Positions 1-7,417 of a stretch of DNA of 15,713 nt are shown piece after piece. The stretch is from Bacteroidota bacterium (GTDB taxonomy: Bacteria; Bacteroidota; Bacteroidia; Chitinophagales; Chitinophagaceae), in the NCBI GenBank assembly GCA_023436685.1, contig JAEZIL010000110.1, positions 1-15,713 on the forward strand, given 5' to 3'. The translations under genes and the position numbers were made by a program. The notes beneath the pieces are model-generated. The model was not told the DNA's origin. It saw nothing but the letters and a program-made list of their open reading frames with translations, and searched no databases. Each line of letters opens with the position of its first letter. Positions within the stretch are counted from its first letter, which is position 1.

Positions 1-1161
1 GCCCAGGCATACATAACGCAGGCAGTCTACGCCATAAGCTACTACATTTGGCTGCTGGTTGAAGATGCTAATGATAGGCTTTGCGAATATGAAGAATATG
101 AACGTCACCAACCCCAGGAACATCATATTCAACTGCGCAGTTTTCCACACCGAGCGCTCAGCCCTGTCGGGTAGCTGTGCACCAAGGTTTTGTCCTACAA
201 GGGTTGCCGCAGCATTGGCCATACCAAAGGCAGGCATTAATGTAAAGATGATGACCCTGATAGCAATAGTATAGCCGGCAAGTGCATCGCTGCCAAAGCG
301 CGATATAATGCGCATCAGAAATATCCAGCTGGCAGAATTGATAAGAAATTGCGCTGTACCGCCGGCGCTAATGCGCAACAGGCTTTTCACTATAGGCATG
401 TCAATAGCCATGTGCTTTACTTGTATTCTGATAATTCCCTTTCCTTTCATTAAATGATAAACCTGATAAAGCACACCAATACCGCGCCCAATGGTAGTTG
501 CCAATGCAGCGCCTGTTAAACCCAAGGCAGGTATAGGGCCAATGCCATATATAAGAGTAGGGCAGAGGATGATGTTTAAAATGTTAGCAAGCCATAAAGA
601 GCGCATGGCAATTGCGGCATTTCCTGCTCCGCGAAATATACCATTGATAAGGAAAAGCAGCATAATAACTATGTTGCTGCCAAACATTATCTGCGTATAG
701 TGATAGTTGTTGTTGGCCAGAGAAGTACTGGCACCCATAAGCAGTAGTATATCTTTAGCAAATAGCACACCGGCTATACTTATTACTAAACTGATACCTG
801 TGCCTATATAAATGGCTTGCATAGCAGTATGTGCGGCTTCGTCAGGGTTCTTTTCGCCTGTGCGCCGGGCAACCATTGCCGTTGCAGCCATGCTGATACC
901 TATAGCTATGGAGTAGATAAGTGTGATAACAGATTCGGTTAACCCTACGGTGGCTACAGCATCTATACCTAGCTTGCTGACAAAGAATACGTCTACTACT
1001 GCAAATAGAGACTCCATAAGCATTTCTAATACCATTGGTACTGAAAGCATGAAAATGGCGCGGTTGATACTGCCTGAAGTATATTCAGATTCTTCGCCTG
1101 TTAAGGCAGTTTTTAATAAGCGTAATATATTACGGCTACGTGATGTTTCACGTTGTGACAT
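1..1161 (-). CDS. MATE family efflux transporter (3' end outside window)
   Basis: This is an inner-membrane antiporter of the MATE family, which exports cationic drugs or metabolites in exchange for Na+ or H+. The reverse strand is open from the ATG at 1161 to the left edge, giving 387 residues; the family is usually about 440-460, so roughly the last transmembrane segments are missing. After a polar start (MSQRETSRSRN) come many hydrophobic helices. Family-like stretches include PMVLEMLMESLFAVVDVFFV in the first helix, a MAATAMVARRTGEKN loop, and in the second half RISAGGTAQFLINSASW and a MPAFGMANAAATLVGQNLGA loop, the typical repeat signature of the second bundle. The substrate cannot be predicted. 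The leader is about 120 bases long and holds two inverted repeats, so expression may be controlled. Family identity is secure; the subfamily is not resolved. Confidence 0.92.
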   Translation of the reverse strand, partial: MSQRETSRSRNILRLLKTALTGEESEYTSGSINRAIFMLSVPMVLEMLMESLFAVVDVFFVSKLGIDAVATVGLTESVITLIYSIAIGISMAATAMVARRTGEKNPDEAAHTAMQAIYIGTGISLVISIAGVLFAKDILLLMGASTSLANNNYHYTQIMFGSNIVIMLLFLINGIFRGAGNAAIAMRSLWLANILNIILCPTLIYGIGPIPALGLTGAALATTIGRGIGVLYQVYHLMKGKGIIRIQVKHMAIDMPIVKSLLRISAGGTAQFLINSASWIFLMRIISRFGSDALAGYTIAIRVIIFTLMPAFGMANAAATLVGQNLGAQLPDRAERSVWKTAQLNMMFLGLVTFIFFIFAKPIISIFNQQPNVVAYGVDCLRYVCLG

Positions 1162-1195
1162 GATAAGTTTTGATTAGTGTGTTTGTGAAAATGAA

Positions 1196-1250
1196 CACGC
1201 ATAACATGCGTGCAAATATTGAATGAAAGCAGTGCCTGATAGCAGCAGGC
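1196..1250 (-). promoter_or_regulatory. Two inverted repeats in the leader of the MATE gene
   Basis: A perfect 7-bp inverted repeat lies at 1196-1202 and 1206-1212 (CACGCAT, 3-base spacer AAC, ATGCGTG). A weaker one lies at 1234-1238 and 1246-1250 (GCCTG, 7-base spacer, CAGGC). Both fall between the predicted transcription start near 1281 and the ATG at 1161. The first could be an operator or an RNA hairpin; no regulator gene is adjacent. The repeats are seen directly, the function is inference. Confidence 0.35.
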
Positions 1251-1287
1251 GGCAACTAGAAGGTCATGGCCCTGAAGATTAGTATGG

Positions 1288-1317
1288 CAAAAATAGATTG
1301 TTTTTGTTAAACACAAA
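1288..1317 (-). promoter_or_regulatory. Bacteroidota-type promoter for the MATE gene
   Basis: Read on the reverse strand, TTTG (1317-1314) is followed after 18 bases by TATTTTTG (1295-1288). This matches the Bacteroidota sigma-ABfr consensus of a -33 TTTG and a -7 TAnnTTTG. Transcription would start near 1281, giving a leader of about 120 bases. Confidence 0.6.
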
Positions 1318-1376
1318 TATTTTTTATGTAACCAACACTTTATAAAAATGATACGTCTATCATGTAAACCGCACTT

Positions 1377-3203
1377 ATGAACCTACGTTATTTACTTTTG
1401 GTTATATACGCCAGTTTGTTTTCCCTAAAGAGTTATGCTCAGTGCAACGATGTTATTACACTAACCACTACACCAGCCGTAGTTTGCAGTGGTACCGATT
1501 TCCTGATAGAAGTTACATCTTTGCCCGGTGCAACTTATACATGGACCGGACCTGCAGGTAGTGGTATCAATACGCTTACAGCATCAAGCACCACTATAAA
1601 TAACGCATCCAGCGCATCGCACGATGGTATGTATAATGTAACGGTAACCTTGCCCAATGGTTGTGTATACCAGGCAGCATTACTTTTAAATGTTGAGACT
1701 ACGCCCTCTAAGCCCGTAGTTAATTTTAAAAGCCCTATATGCCCTAAGGAAAATGATACTATACATGCTTTCTCAAGTGGCATTGGTGGTGTTACTTTCT
1801 TTTGGTCGGGGCCGGGATATAATTATAATTCTACAAACAATAGGGCCATAATAGAGAATATTGCCCCGTCTGGCGAAGGCATGTATGATGTATATGCAGT
1901 ATCTACAGGTGGGTGTGTTTCAGAAACAACTTCATTCTATGTAGATGTACACCCTGAAGTGGTAGCTAATTTTACTATACAATCATATATTGGTTGCGAT
2001 AAGGATTCAGTTCGTCTTACCAATACATCCACAGGTGCTTCTTCTAGTTTTTGGGATTTTGGAGATGGCAATACTGGCTCCGATCTATCACCTAAGCATA
2101 CTTATTATACACAGGGCACCTATACCATCACGCTAATTTCCAATAATGCTTTCTGCTCCGATACCACCGAGCAGCAGGTTACGTTTAACCATAGCATAAC
2201 AGCAGGCTTTACAGTAGATGATGACAGTGTATGCCAGGGTACTATTATCAACTTCACCAATACATCGTCTAGCATCCCGGTAGCTATACCTGCTGCCGAA
2301 TGGATATTTGGCGATGGCTTTACAACTAATACGCTTGATGCAGCACATGCATACGCAAACTACGGTTACTACACTGCTACACTTATTGCTACCGATGGAT
2401 ATGGATGTAAGGATACTTTTGAAAGAGACATCCTGGTTGATTCTGCAGGATCTATCAATTTCACTGCATCGGCTAAAGAAATATGCCCCGGCACCTCTAT
2501 TCACTTTGCAGGTACCTTTATGGAGTGGCAAAATCGTGGTGCCAACTGGGACATGGGCGACGGTAACATATTAACCGGCCTGGCCGAACATACCTATACA
2601 TTTTACGAAGAAGGCACATATGCTGTGAGATATATTGCCGAATACCGCATTTGCCCGGCTGTAGAGTATGTTGAGAATATTGTAGTTAAGCCACAGCCTA
2701 AGATAAACCTGGGCCCCGATACGGAAATATGCCCCACAGGCAAGCCGGTAACATTAACCGATTATATTAATGAAGATAATCCTAAGGCTAAATGGCAATG
2801 GAACGATGAAACCAAGGCAACTGCATCATCGGTTACAGTAAGGCATTCGGGAACTTATTCAGCAACAGTTGAAATTGACGGTTGCTCATCAACAGACACA
2901 GTAGTAGTACGTAACAATTGCTATTTGAATATTCCTAATGCTTTTTCGCCTAATGGTGACGGTAAAGAAGACTATTTTCTTCCCCGCCAGCTTCTGGCTA
3001 AAGGAGTCAGCTCTTTCGATATGAAGATATTCAACCGCTGGGGCCAACAGGTGTTTGCTACAGGCAGGGTTGATGGCCGTGGCTGGGATGGTACATATAA
3101 TAATGTAGCCCAGCCTGTGGGCGTATATGTGTATATTATTAAAGTGTCGTTTATAAATGGGGCACAGGAATACTATGATGGAAATCTCACCCTGTTACGA
3201 TAA
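1377..3203 (+). CDS. Secreted PKD-domain protein with T9SS type B sorting domain (paralogue A)
   Basis: The 608-residue protein is predicted to be exported by Sec and then carried across the outer membrane by the type IX system. The signal peptide is residues 1-21 (SLKSYAQ cleavage region). Two Ig-like repeats follow (about 23-105 and 113-192), then three PKD repeats (about 195-271, 273-355, 358-438) carrying WDFGDG at 226-231, WIFGDG at 309-314 and WDMGDG at 391-396. An Ig/PKD-like module with the LGPDTEICP motif spans 439-515. Residues 516-608 form the gliding-motility-type C-terminal domain: IPNAFSPNGDG, FNRWGQQVF, GRGWDGTYN, VGVYVY and a terminal NLTLLR. Such proteins are usually surface adhesins or matrix proteins; the ligand cannot be predicted. 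It is clearly paralogous to the protein at 3974-6352. A perfect hairpin follows the stop. Confidence 0.9.
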   Translation: MNLRYLLLVIYASLFSLKSYAQCNDVITLTTTPAVVCSGTDFLIEVTSLPGATYTWTGPAGSGINTLTASSTTINNASSASHDGMYNVTVTLPNGCVYQAALLLNVETTPSKPVVNFKSPICPKENDTIHAFSSGIGGVTFFWSGPGYNYNSTNNRAIIENIAPSGEGMYDVYAVSTGGCVSETTSFYVDVHPEVVANFTIQSYIGCDKDSVRLTNTSTGASSSFWDFGDGNTGSDLSPKHTYYTQGTYTITLISNNAFCSDTTEQQVTFNHSITAGFTVDDDSVCQGTIINFTNTSSSIPVAIPAAEWIFGDGFTTNTLDAAHAYANYGYYTATLIATDGYGCKDTFERDILVDSAGSINFTASAKEICPGTSIHFAGTFMEWQNRGANWDMGDGNILTGLAEHTYTFYEEGTYAVRYIAEYRICPAVEYVENIVVKPQPKINLGPDTEICPTGKPVTLTDYINEDNPKAKWQWNDETKATASSVTVRHSGTYSATVEIDGCSSTDTVVVRNNCYLNIPNAFSPNGDGKEDYFLPRQLLAKGVSSFDMKIFNRWGQQVFATGRVDGRGWDGTYNNVAQPVGVYVYIIKVSFINGAQEYYDGNLTLLR

Positions 3204-3225
3204 AGCCGGATAAACATCTGGAACT

Positions 3226-3251
3226 GTAAAGCCTCCGCATGGAGGCTTTAC
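3226..3251. terminator. Hairpin terminator between convergent genes, overlapping the pth stop codon
   Basis: A perfect 11-bp stem (3226-3236 with 3241-3251, core AAAGCCTCC/GGAGGCTTT) encloses a GCAT loop. On the + strand it lies 22 bases after the stop at 3201-3203 and is followed by a T-rich tract. The stop codon of the opposite gene (3248-3250) lies inside the right arm, so the same hairpin ends both transcripts or protects both 3' ends. Confidence 0.75.
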
Positions 3252-3808
3252 TTATTATATATATTCATAGTCCGTTCAATGCCTACAGCGGCAAAGCTCT
3301 CGATTATTTCAATACTCTTTAGTATCTTTTCCTTTACAATCGGCAGCTCTTGGTCGGTCCATTTACCCAATACGAAGTCGACCTGCCGACCCTTTGAGAA
3401 ATTGCTGCCAATGCCAAACCTTAACCGGGGGTATTTATCGGTACCTAGCATTAATTGTATGTTTTTCAATCCGTTATGCCCTGCGTCGCTGCCCGATGGC
3501 CTTAATCTTAATGCTTCGATAGGCAGGGCCAGGTCATCTACTATTACCAATACATTTTCTATGGGTATCTTTTCCTTTTCCATCCAGTATTTAAGGGCCT
3601 TCCCGCTCAGGTTCATATAGGTAGTTGGCTTGATCACAAAAAAATCTTTGCCTTTCCACTTACTTTTTGCAAAAAATGCATGTCTATCTAAAGTGAAGCT
3701 GCCCCCATGCTTTATTACAAAGGCATCGGCAACATCGAAACCGATATTATGGCGTGTACCATCGTATTCGAAACCAATGTTGCCCAGCCCGACGATAAGG
3801 AATTTCAT
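3248..3808 (-). CDS. pth: Peptidyl-tRNA hydrolase
   Basis: This cytoplasmic enzyme cleaves the ester bond of peptidyl-tRNA dropped from stalled ribosomes, recycling tRNA. At 186 residues it has the usual size of the bacterial Pth family. Key residues sit at canonical positions: N10 in VGLGNIG, H20 in TRHNIGF (the catalytic base), M65-N66 in TTYMNLSG, D91 in VIVDDLALP, and N112 in AGHNGLKN. The ATG at 3808 puts N10 and H20 at exactly the E. coli numbers, which supports this start. The gene lies on the opposite strand between two paralogous secreted-protein genes, with no functional link apparent. An imperfect -7 element, TATCTTCG (3821-3814), lies just upstream of the start. The function is secure. 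Confidence 0.97.
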   Translation of the reverse strand: MKFLIVGLGNIGFEYDGTRHNIGFDVADAFVIKHGGSFTLDRHAFFAKSKWKGKDFFVIKPTTYMNLSGKALKYWMEKEKIPIENVLVIVDDLALPIEALRLRPSGSDAGHNGLKNIQLMLGTDKYPRLRFGIGSNFSKGRQVDFVLGKWTDQELPIVKEKILKSIEIIESFAAVGIERTMNIYNK

Positions 3809-3973
3809 GGACGCGAAGATAAGGCGGGGCAGGTATACAGCATACTAAAAATAGATGCGAAAAAGCTAAGCAAAATAGAAAACTTAAGTTTTTTTACTAT
3901 TTTAGTAGCTGTAAAATAATATAGTAATTTTTTAATATAGCTTACAAACTGAACCTTCAATAAATACTTGGAA

Positions 3974-6352
3974 ATGCGTAAAAAATTATTCCTATTCACG
4001 CTTTTAGGTTTATTCACAACCCTAGCACATGCGCAAATAGTATGGCTTGGCCCGGTTACTCATACCTCAGGCACAGCATCATATCCCGGCAATATGATAG
4101 CAAATCATAATGTTACTATAAGCCGCACTGCCGATGTTAACCTATCGCCTTTGCCACAAACAATTTGTGCAACAGGCCCTTATATAGTAGGGGGGTATGG
4201 CAGGGAAGATATCAACTTCCATTTCGACCAGTTTGCTACGCAAGTGAAGGTAAACATTGCCGACTTCCAGTCGAATGATGAAATAGCATTTTATATTAAT
4301 GGTATTCAGTACAATGTACTGCCAAGAGACCTTTATGATAACGATGTGTGTTTACCGGCAGCAGCGCATACGGGCCTTACAATGCCCAATGGCCATTTAA
4401 CATCTTCATCACCAGTGCCCAGCACTGTACAGGTAATAATAGATGCAGCTCCCGGTACTATACAAGATTTTAAAGTAGAGCACGTATTCAGCAACCCTGC
4501 TGCCGGTGGTATCGTTTTCGATCTTCAGTTTGCTGATGATACCTGCCTGCAGAGGTTAGATGCAACCAGCGATACACCCTGCTCGGGCAGGATATTGCAT
4601 TTATTTGCTACCCAGTTCCCTAATACAACTTACAACTGGTCTTATACACCACCCGGAGGCACTACACCTACATGGACAGCTACCGGCCACAGCCCAACCC
4701 GTACTAATATCTTAACTATTCACAATGGTGATTATATAGTTGAAGCTACGCGTGGTGCATGTGTGTATAGGGATACAGTTAAAAACGTGTTCATCAAACC
4801 AACCCCTCCAAAGCCAACCATCACTTACCCCAATCCAATGACAACCTTCTGTAAATCGGATACGGTTAAGATTTTGGCTGTAACAAGTGGTATTGCAGGT
4901 ATTACATACCATTGGTTTGATGAGAACTGGAATGTTGCAACGCAATTTGGCGATACGCTTGCTATAGTTGATGTACAACCAACCCACGAAGGTACCTACC
5001 ATATGTATGCAATCGGTACTACAGGTTGTTATTCCGATACCTTAGATTGGGACCTGGTTCTGAACCCCGATGTGACCGCAGGTTTTACTGTTACCCAAAA
5101 GCTAGGTTGTGAAGGCGATACTTTTATATTGCATAATACCTCAACAGGTGCTACTTCCGTATCATGGTTCTTCACCAGAACCGGTTCGACTATACTTACC
5201 CCTATAGGCAGCGATTGGAACGATAGCGCTTATGTTCAACCTTATGACAACAACAATCCAGACCCTGTTGGCTATAATATTACACTTGCAGCATATAATG
5301 GTTGTAAGGATAGCGTAGTAAAACCTGTAACCATCTTCCACCCGCTTATTGATAGCTTTATAGTAGACGATGATGAAATATGCCAGGGAAAAACAGAAAT
5401 AGAATTTACTAACCTAACTTCTGATCCTATAGCAGGTACAAGCCATGCATATTACTGGGCATTTGGTGATGGTGATTCCAGCGATAATAAAGATGTAACA
5501 CATCTTTATACAATAGCCGGCATATACTATCCCACATTGTATGTAGTTGACTTCTTGGGTTGTGTGGATTCATTCAAGCATCGTATAGAAGTAGATTCAA
5601 CCGGTGCAATTGATTTTACGGCTTCAGACACAACAGTATGTTTAGGTAAAACCGTTGTTTTCGATGGTGTGTTCTCAAGACTAGGTAGCTTGACAACTGA
5701 ATGGGATTTTGGTGATGGTAATGGCATGGCCGATACACCTAATGTTGTATATACTTATGAAAACGTAGGTAAGTACAATGTAACATTCACACTACACAAC
5801 CGTATATGCCCCGATACTGTTAAGAAAAGAGTAATTACGGTTAAGCCATTCCCGCAAGTTGATTTAGGGCCCGATACGGCAATGTGTCCTAACGGTACAC
5901 CTATAGCTATTGGCGATAACGTTAATCAACCTAATGTTACCTATTTATGGAACCAGCCTACACAGGATGTTACAAACTCTATACTTGTAAGGCATCCGGG
6001 CACTTATTCGCTTACAGCAACATTAGACGGCTGCTCAACAACCGATAGCATACTGGTAGCTAAAAACTGCTATGTAGATATACCGAATGTATTTACTCCT
6101 GATGGTGATGGTAATAATGATTATTTTATGCCACGCCAGTTTATGTCAAGAGGTATACAATCTTACAACATCCAGGTATTTGACCGTTGGGGTAAGAAAA
6201 TATTTGAAAGTGCAAGCACTAACGGCCGCGGTTGCGATGGTAAATATAATGGTGAACCACAACCTAATGGTGTATACATTTACCTGATAGATGTAACGTT
6301 TGTAAATAATACAAACGAACGCTACCAAGGCAATGTAACCTTGCTGAGATAA
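3974..6352 (+). CDS. Large secreted PKD-domain protein with T9SS type B sorting domain (paralogue B)
   Basis: The 792-residue product begins with a signal peptide (MRKKLFLFTLLGLFTTLAHA, 1-20). The ATG at 3974 is preferred to an in-frame TTG two codons upstream. Residues 21-190 form a region I do not recognise, probably beta-rich and absent from paralogue A. Ig-like repeats follow (about 192-275 and 278-364). A degenerate PKD repeat (367-455) lacks the FGDG motif; two good ones follow, with WAFGDG at 495-500 and WDFGDG at 577-582. An Ig-like module with LGPDTAMCP is at 625-698. The sorting domain is 699-792: IPNVFTPDGDG, FDRWGKKIF, NGVYIY and NVTLLR. From about residue 460 onward it matches paralogue A module by module. 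In the conserved GWDG motif of the sorting domain, Trp is Cys754 here. The likely role is a cell-surface adhesin or structural protein; the ligand is unknown. Confidence 0.9.
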   Translation: MRKKLFLFTLLGLFTTLAHAQIVWLGPVTHTSGTASYPGNMIANHNVTISRTADVNLSPLPQTICATGPYIVGGYGREDINFHFDQFATQVKVNIADFQSNDEIAFYINGIQYNVLPRDLYDNDVCLPAAAHTGLTMPNGHLTSSSPVPSTVQVIIDAAPGTIQDFKVEHVFSNPAAGGIVFDLQFADDTCLQRLDATSDTPCSGRILHLFATQFPNTTYNWSYTPPGGTTPTWTATGHSPTRTNILTIHNGDYIVEATRGACVYRDTVKNVFIKPTPPKPTITYPNPMTTFCKSDTVKILAVTSGIAGITYHWFDENWNVATQFGDTLAIVDVQPTHEGTYHMYAIGTTGCYSDTLDWDLVLNPDVTAGFTVTQKLGCEGDTFILHNTSTGATSVSWFFTRTGSTILTPIGSDWNDSAYVQPYDNNNPDPVGYNITLAAYNGCKDSVVKPVTIFHPLIDSFIVDDDEICQGKTEIEFTNLTSDPIAGTSHAYYWAFGDGDSSDNKDVTHLYTIAGIYYPTLYVVDFLGCVDSFKHRIEVDSTGAIDFTASDTTVCLGKTVVFDGVFSRLGSLTTEWDFGDGNGMADTPNVVYTYENVGKYNVTFTLHNRICPDTVKKRVITVKPFPQVDLGPDTAMCPNGTPIAIGDNVNQPNVTYLWNQPTQDVTNSILVRHPGTYSLTATLDGCSTTDSILVAKNCYVDIPNVFTPDGDGNNDYFMPRQFMSRGIQSYNIQVFDRWGKKIFESASTNGRGCDGKYNGEPQPNGVYIYLIDVTFVNNTNERYQGNVTLLR

Positions 6353-6374
6353 AATTGAAGAGTTAATGAATATA

Positions 6375-6402
6375 ATAAGGGGCTACAATTGTAGCCCCTT
6401 AT
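6375..6402. terminator. Bidirectional hairpin terminator
   Basis: A perfect 12-bp stem, 6375-6386 paired with 6391-6402 (core AGGGGCTAC/GTAGCCCCT), encloses an AATT loop. It is followed by CTTTT on the + strand and by an A/T-rich stretch on the other side. It lies 22 bases after the stop of the + gene and 22 bases after the stop (6425) of the convergent arginase gene, so it fits as a shared intrinsic terminator. Confidence 0.8.
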
Positions 6403-6424
6403 CTTTTGAAGTTGTTTAAATTAT

Positions 6425-7372
6425 TTAGTTAACCAATAATAGGTTAACGCTACGCTGCAAAATATTGAAGGCTATTTCAGCCATCAGGTTTTCCTTATCA
6501 AGCGTGGGGTTCACTTCGGTCACTTCAAAGCAACATATCTTGTGGTTTTGCATTAAGGATGCCAATAGATCCTCAGCCTCACGTTCGCGCAGGCCATTAC
6601 TAACTGGCGTGCCTGTGCCGCGCGATATAGAACTATCAAGGCTATCTACGTCAAAAGACACATATATATCATCGCAACTGCTAAGGTGCAGCAGTGCCTG
6701 CCTTGCTACATGCTCCACGCCCTTCCTTCTAACCTCCTGCACAGGTATCACTTTAATATTATGGCGTTTCAAAATACTCTCTTCTTCTTTTTCATAGTCT
6801 CGCAGGCCAATAAACACAATATCCTCAGGCTTTATTTTAGGACTTATCTTTCCAATATTTTTTAATTGGTTCCAGAGGTCTACAGTTTGTTTATCGGGCG
6901 TGTGTACCTGGTTCTCAAGATTATCTATGCCTAAAGAAGCTGCCAATGGCATACCATGCATATTACCCGATGGAGTAGTATAAGGAGTATGCAGATCGGC
7001 ATGTGCATCGATCCATATAACGCCCAACCGGTTTTTAGGCTTAGCTATTTTTATTCCTGCTATTGTTCCCCCGGCAGTGCTGTGGTCGCCCGCCAGTACT
7101 AATGGGAATAAGCCGGACTTTAAAGTATCGGCTACAGATTTTGACACCCGCTCGTACATTGTGTACACTCCCTGAATTCTTTTTGCGTAGGGAGATGCCA
7201 CCGGTGCATATAGCAAACTGTTCTCAGTCTCTACCTGTTCAGACGGGAAGTTAACAAAGAAATTGCTCATGAAGTCGAGAGCAGCTATCCTGATAGCGTC
7301 GATACCTAAACTGGCACCACGAGTACCTGCTCCTATTTCTGACCTCACCTCGATGATCTTTATATTGCGCAT
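6425..7372 (-). CDS. Arginase / ureohydrolase family enzyme
   Basis: This is a 315-residue cytoplasmic Mn-dependent ureohydrolase, most likely an arginase (L-arginine to ornithine and urea). All metal ligands of the binuclear site are visible: H97 in AGDHS, D122, H124 and D126 in WIDAHAD, and D241 and D243 in SFDVD. H139 in GNMHGMPLA is the motif that favours arginase over agmatinase or formimidoylglutamase, and E286 in TEVNP is the substrate-side acid. The usual DVDxxDP continues here as DVDSLDSS, and the GTGTP loop is retained. The ATG at 7372 is preferred to an upstream TTG at 7384, because a -7 promoter element abuts the TTG. The gene follows tamL on the same strand after 45 bases but appears to have its own promoter. 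The exact substrate is inferred from motifs only. Confidence 0.88.
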   Translation of the reverse strand: MRNIKIIEVRSEIGAGTRGASLGIDAIRIAALDFMSNFFVNFPSEQVETENSLLYAPVASPYAKRIQGVYTMYERVSKSVADTLKSGLFPLVLAGDHSTAGGTIAGIKIAKPKNRLGVIWIDAHADLHTPYTTPSGNMHGMPLAASLGIDNLENQVHTPDKQTVDLWNQLKNIGKISPKIKPEDIVFIGLRDYEKEEESILKRHNIKVIPVQEVRRKGVEHVARQALLHLSSCDDIYVSFDVDSLDSSISRGTGTPVSNGLREREAEDLLASLMQNHKICCFEVTEVNPTLDKENLMAEIAFNILQRSVNLLLVN

Positions 7373-7381
7373 AAGGGTAAA

Positions 7382-7413
7382 CAAAGATATTAAAACGGCA
7401 CTGCTTGGGCAAA
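7382..7413 (-). promoter_or_regulatory. Promoter for the arginase gene, close to the start codon
   Basis: On the reverse strand TTTG (7413-7410) is followed after 20 bases by TATCTTTG (7389-7382), a full match to the Bacteroidota -33/-7 consensus. It lies wholly in the gap after the tamL stop. Transcription would start only a few bases before the ATG at 7372, giving an almost leaderless message. Confidence 0.55.
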
Positions 7414-7417
7414 AGCA

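Larger units (their letters stand above)
1162..1376. other. Divergent intergenic region, MATE gene / PKD paralogue A
   Basis: This is the longest gene-free stretch in the window. It holds the MATE promoter and leader repeats listed separately. On the + strand side, upstream of 1377, the sequence is A/T rich but I find no good TAnnTTTG match, so the promoter of the secreted protein is not identified. Confidence 0.5.

Noticed and set aside
2133..2531. 132-codon open frame antisense to PKD paralogue A
   Set aside because: It lies inside a clear coding gene, has no family resemblance and is rich in Cys and Ser, as expected for a shadow frame.
3968..3973. TTG start two codons before the ATG of PKD paralogue B
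   Set aside because: The ATG at 3974 gives the classical signal peptide start MRKKLFLF; nothing supports the TTG.
1377..6352. PKD/Ig repeats considered as a phase-variable or CRISPR-like DNA repeat array
   Set aside because: The repeats are visible only at protein level and are strongly diverged at DNA level; there are no regular direct repeats with spacers.
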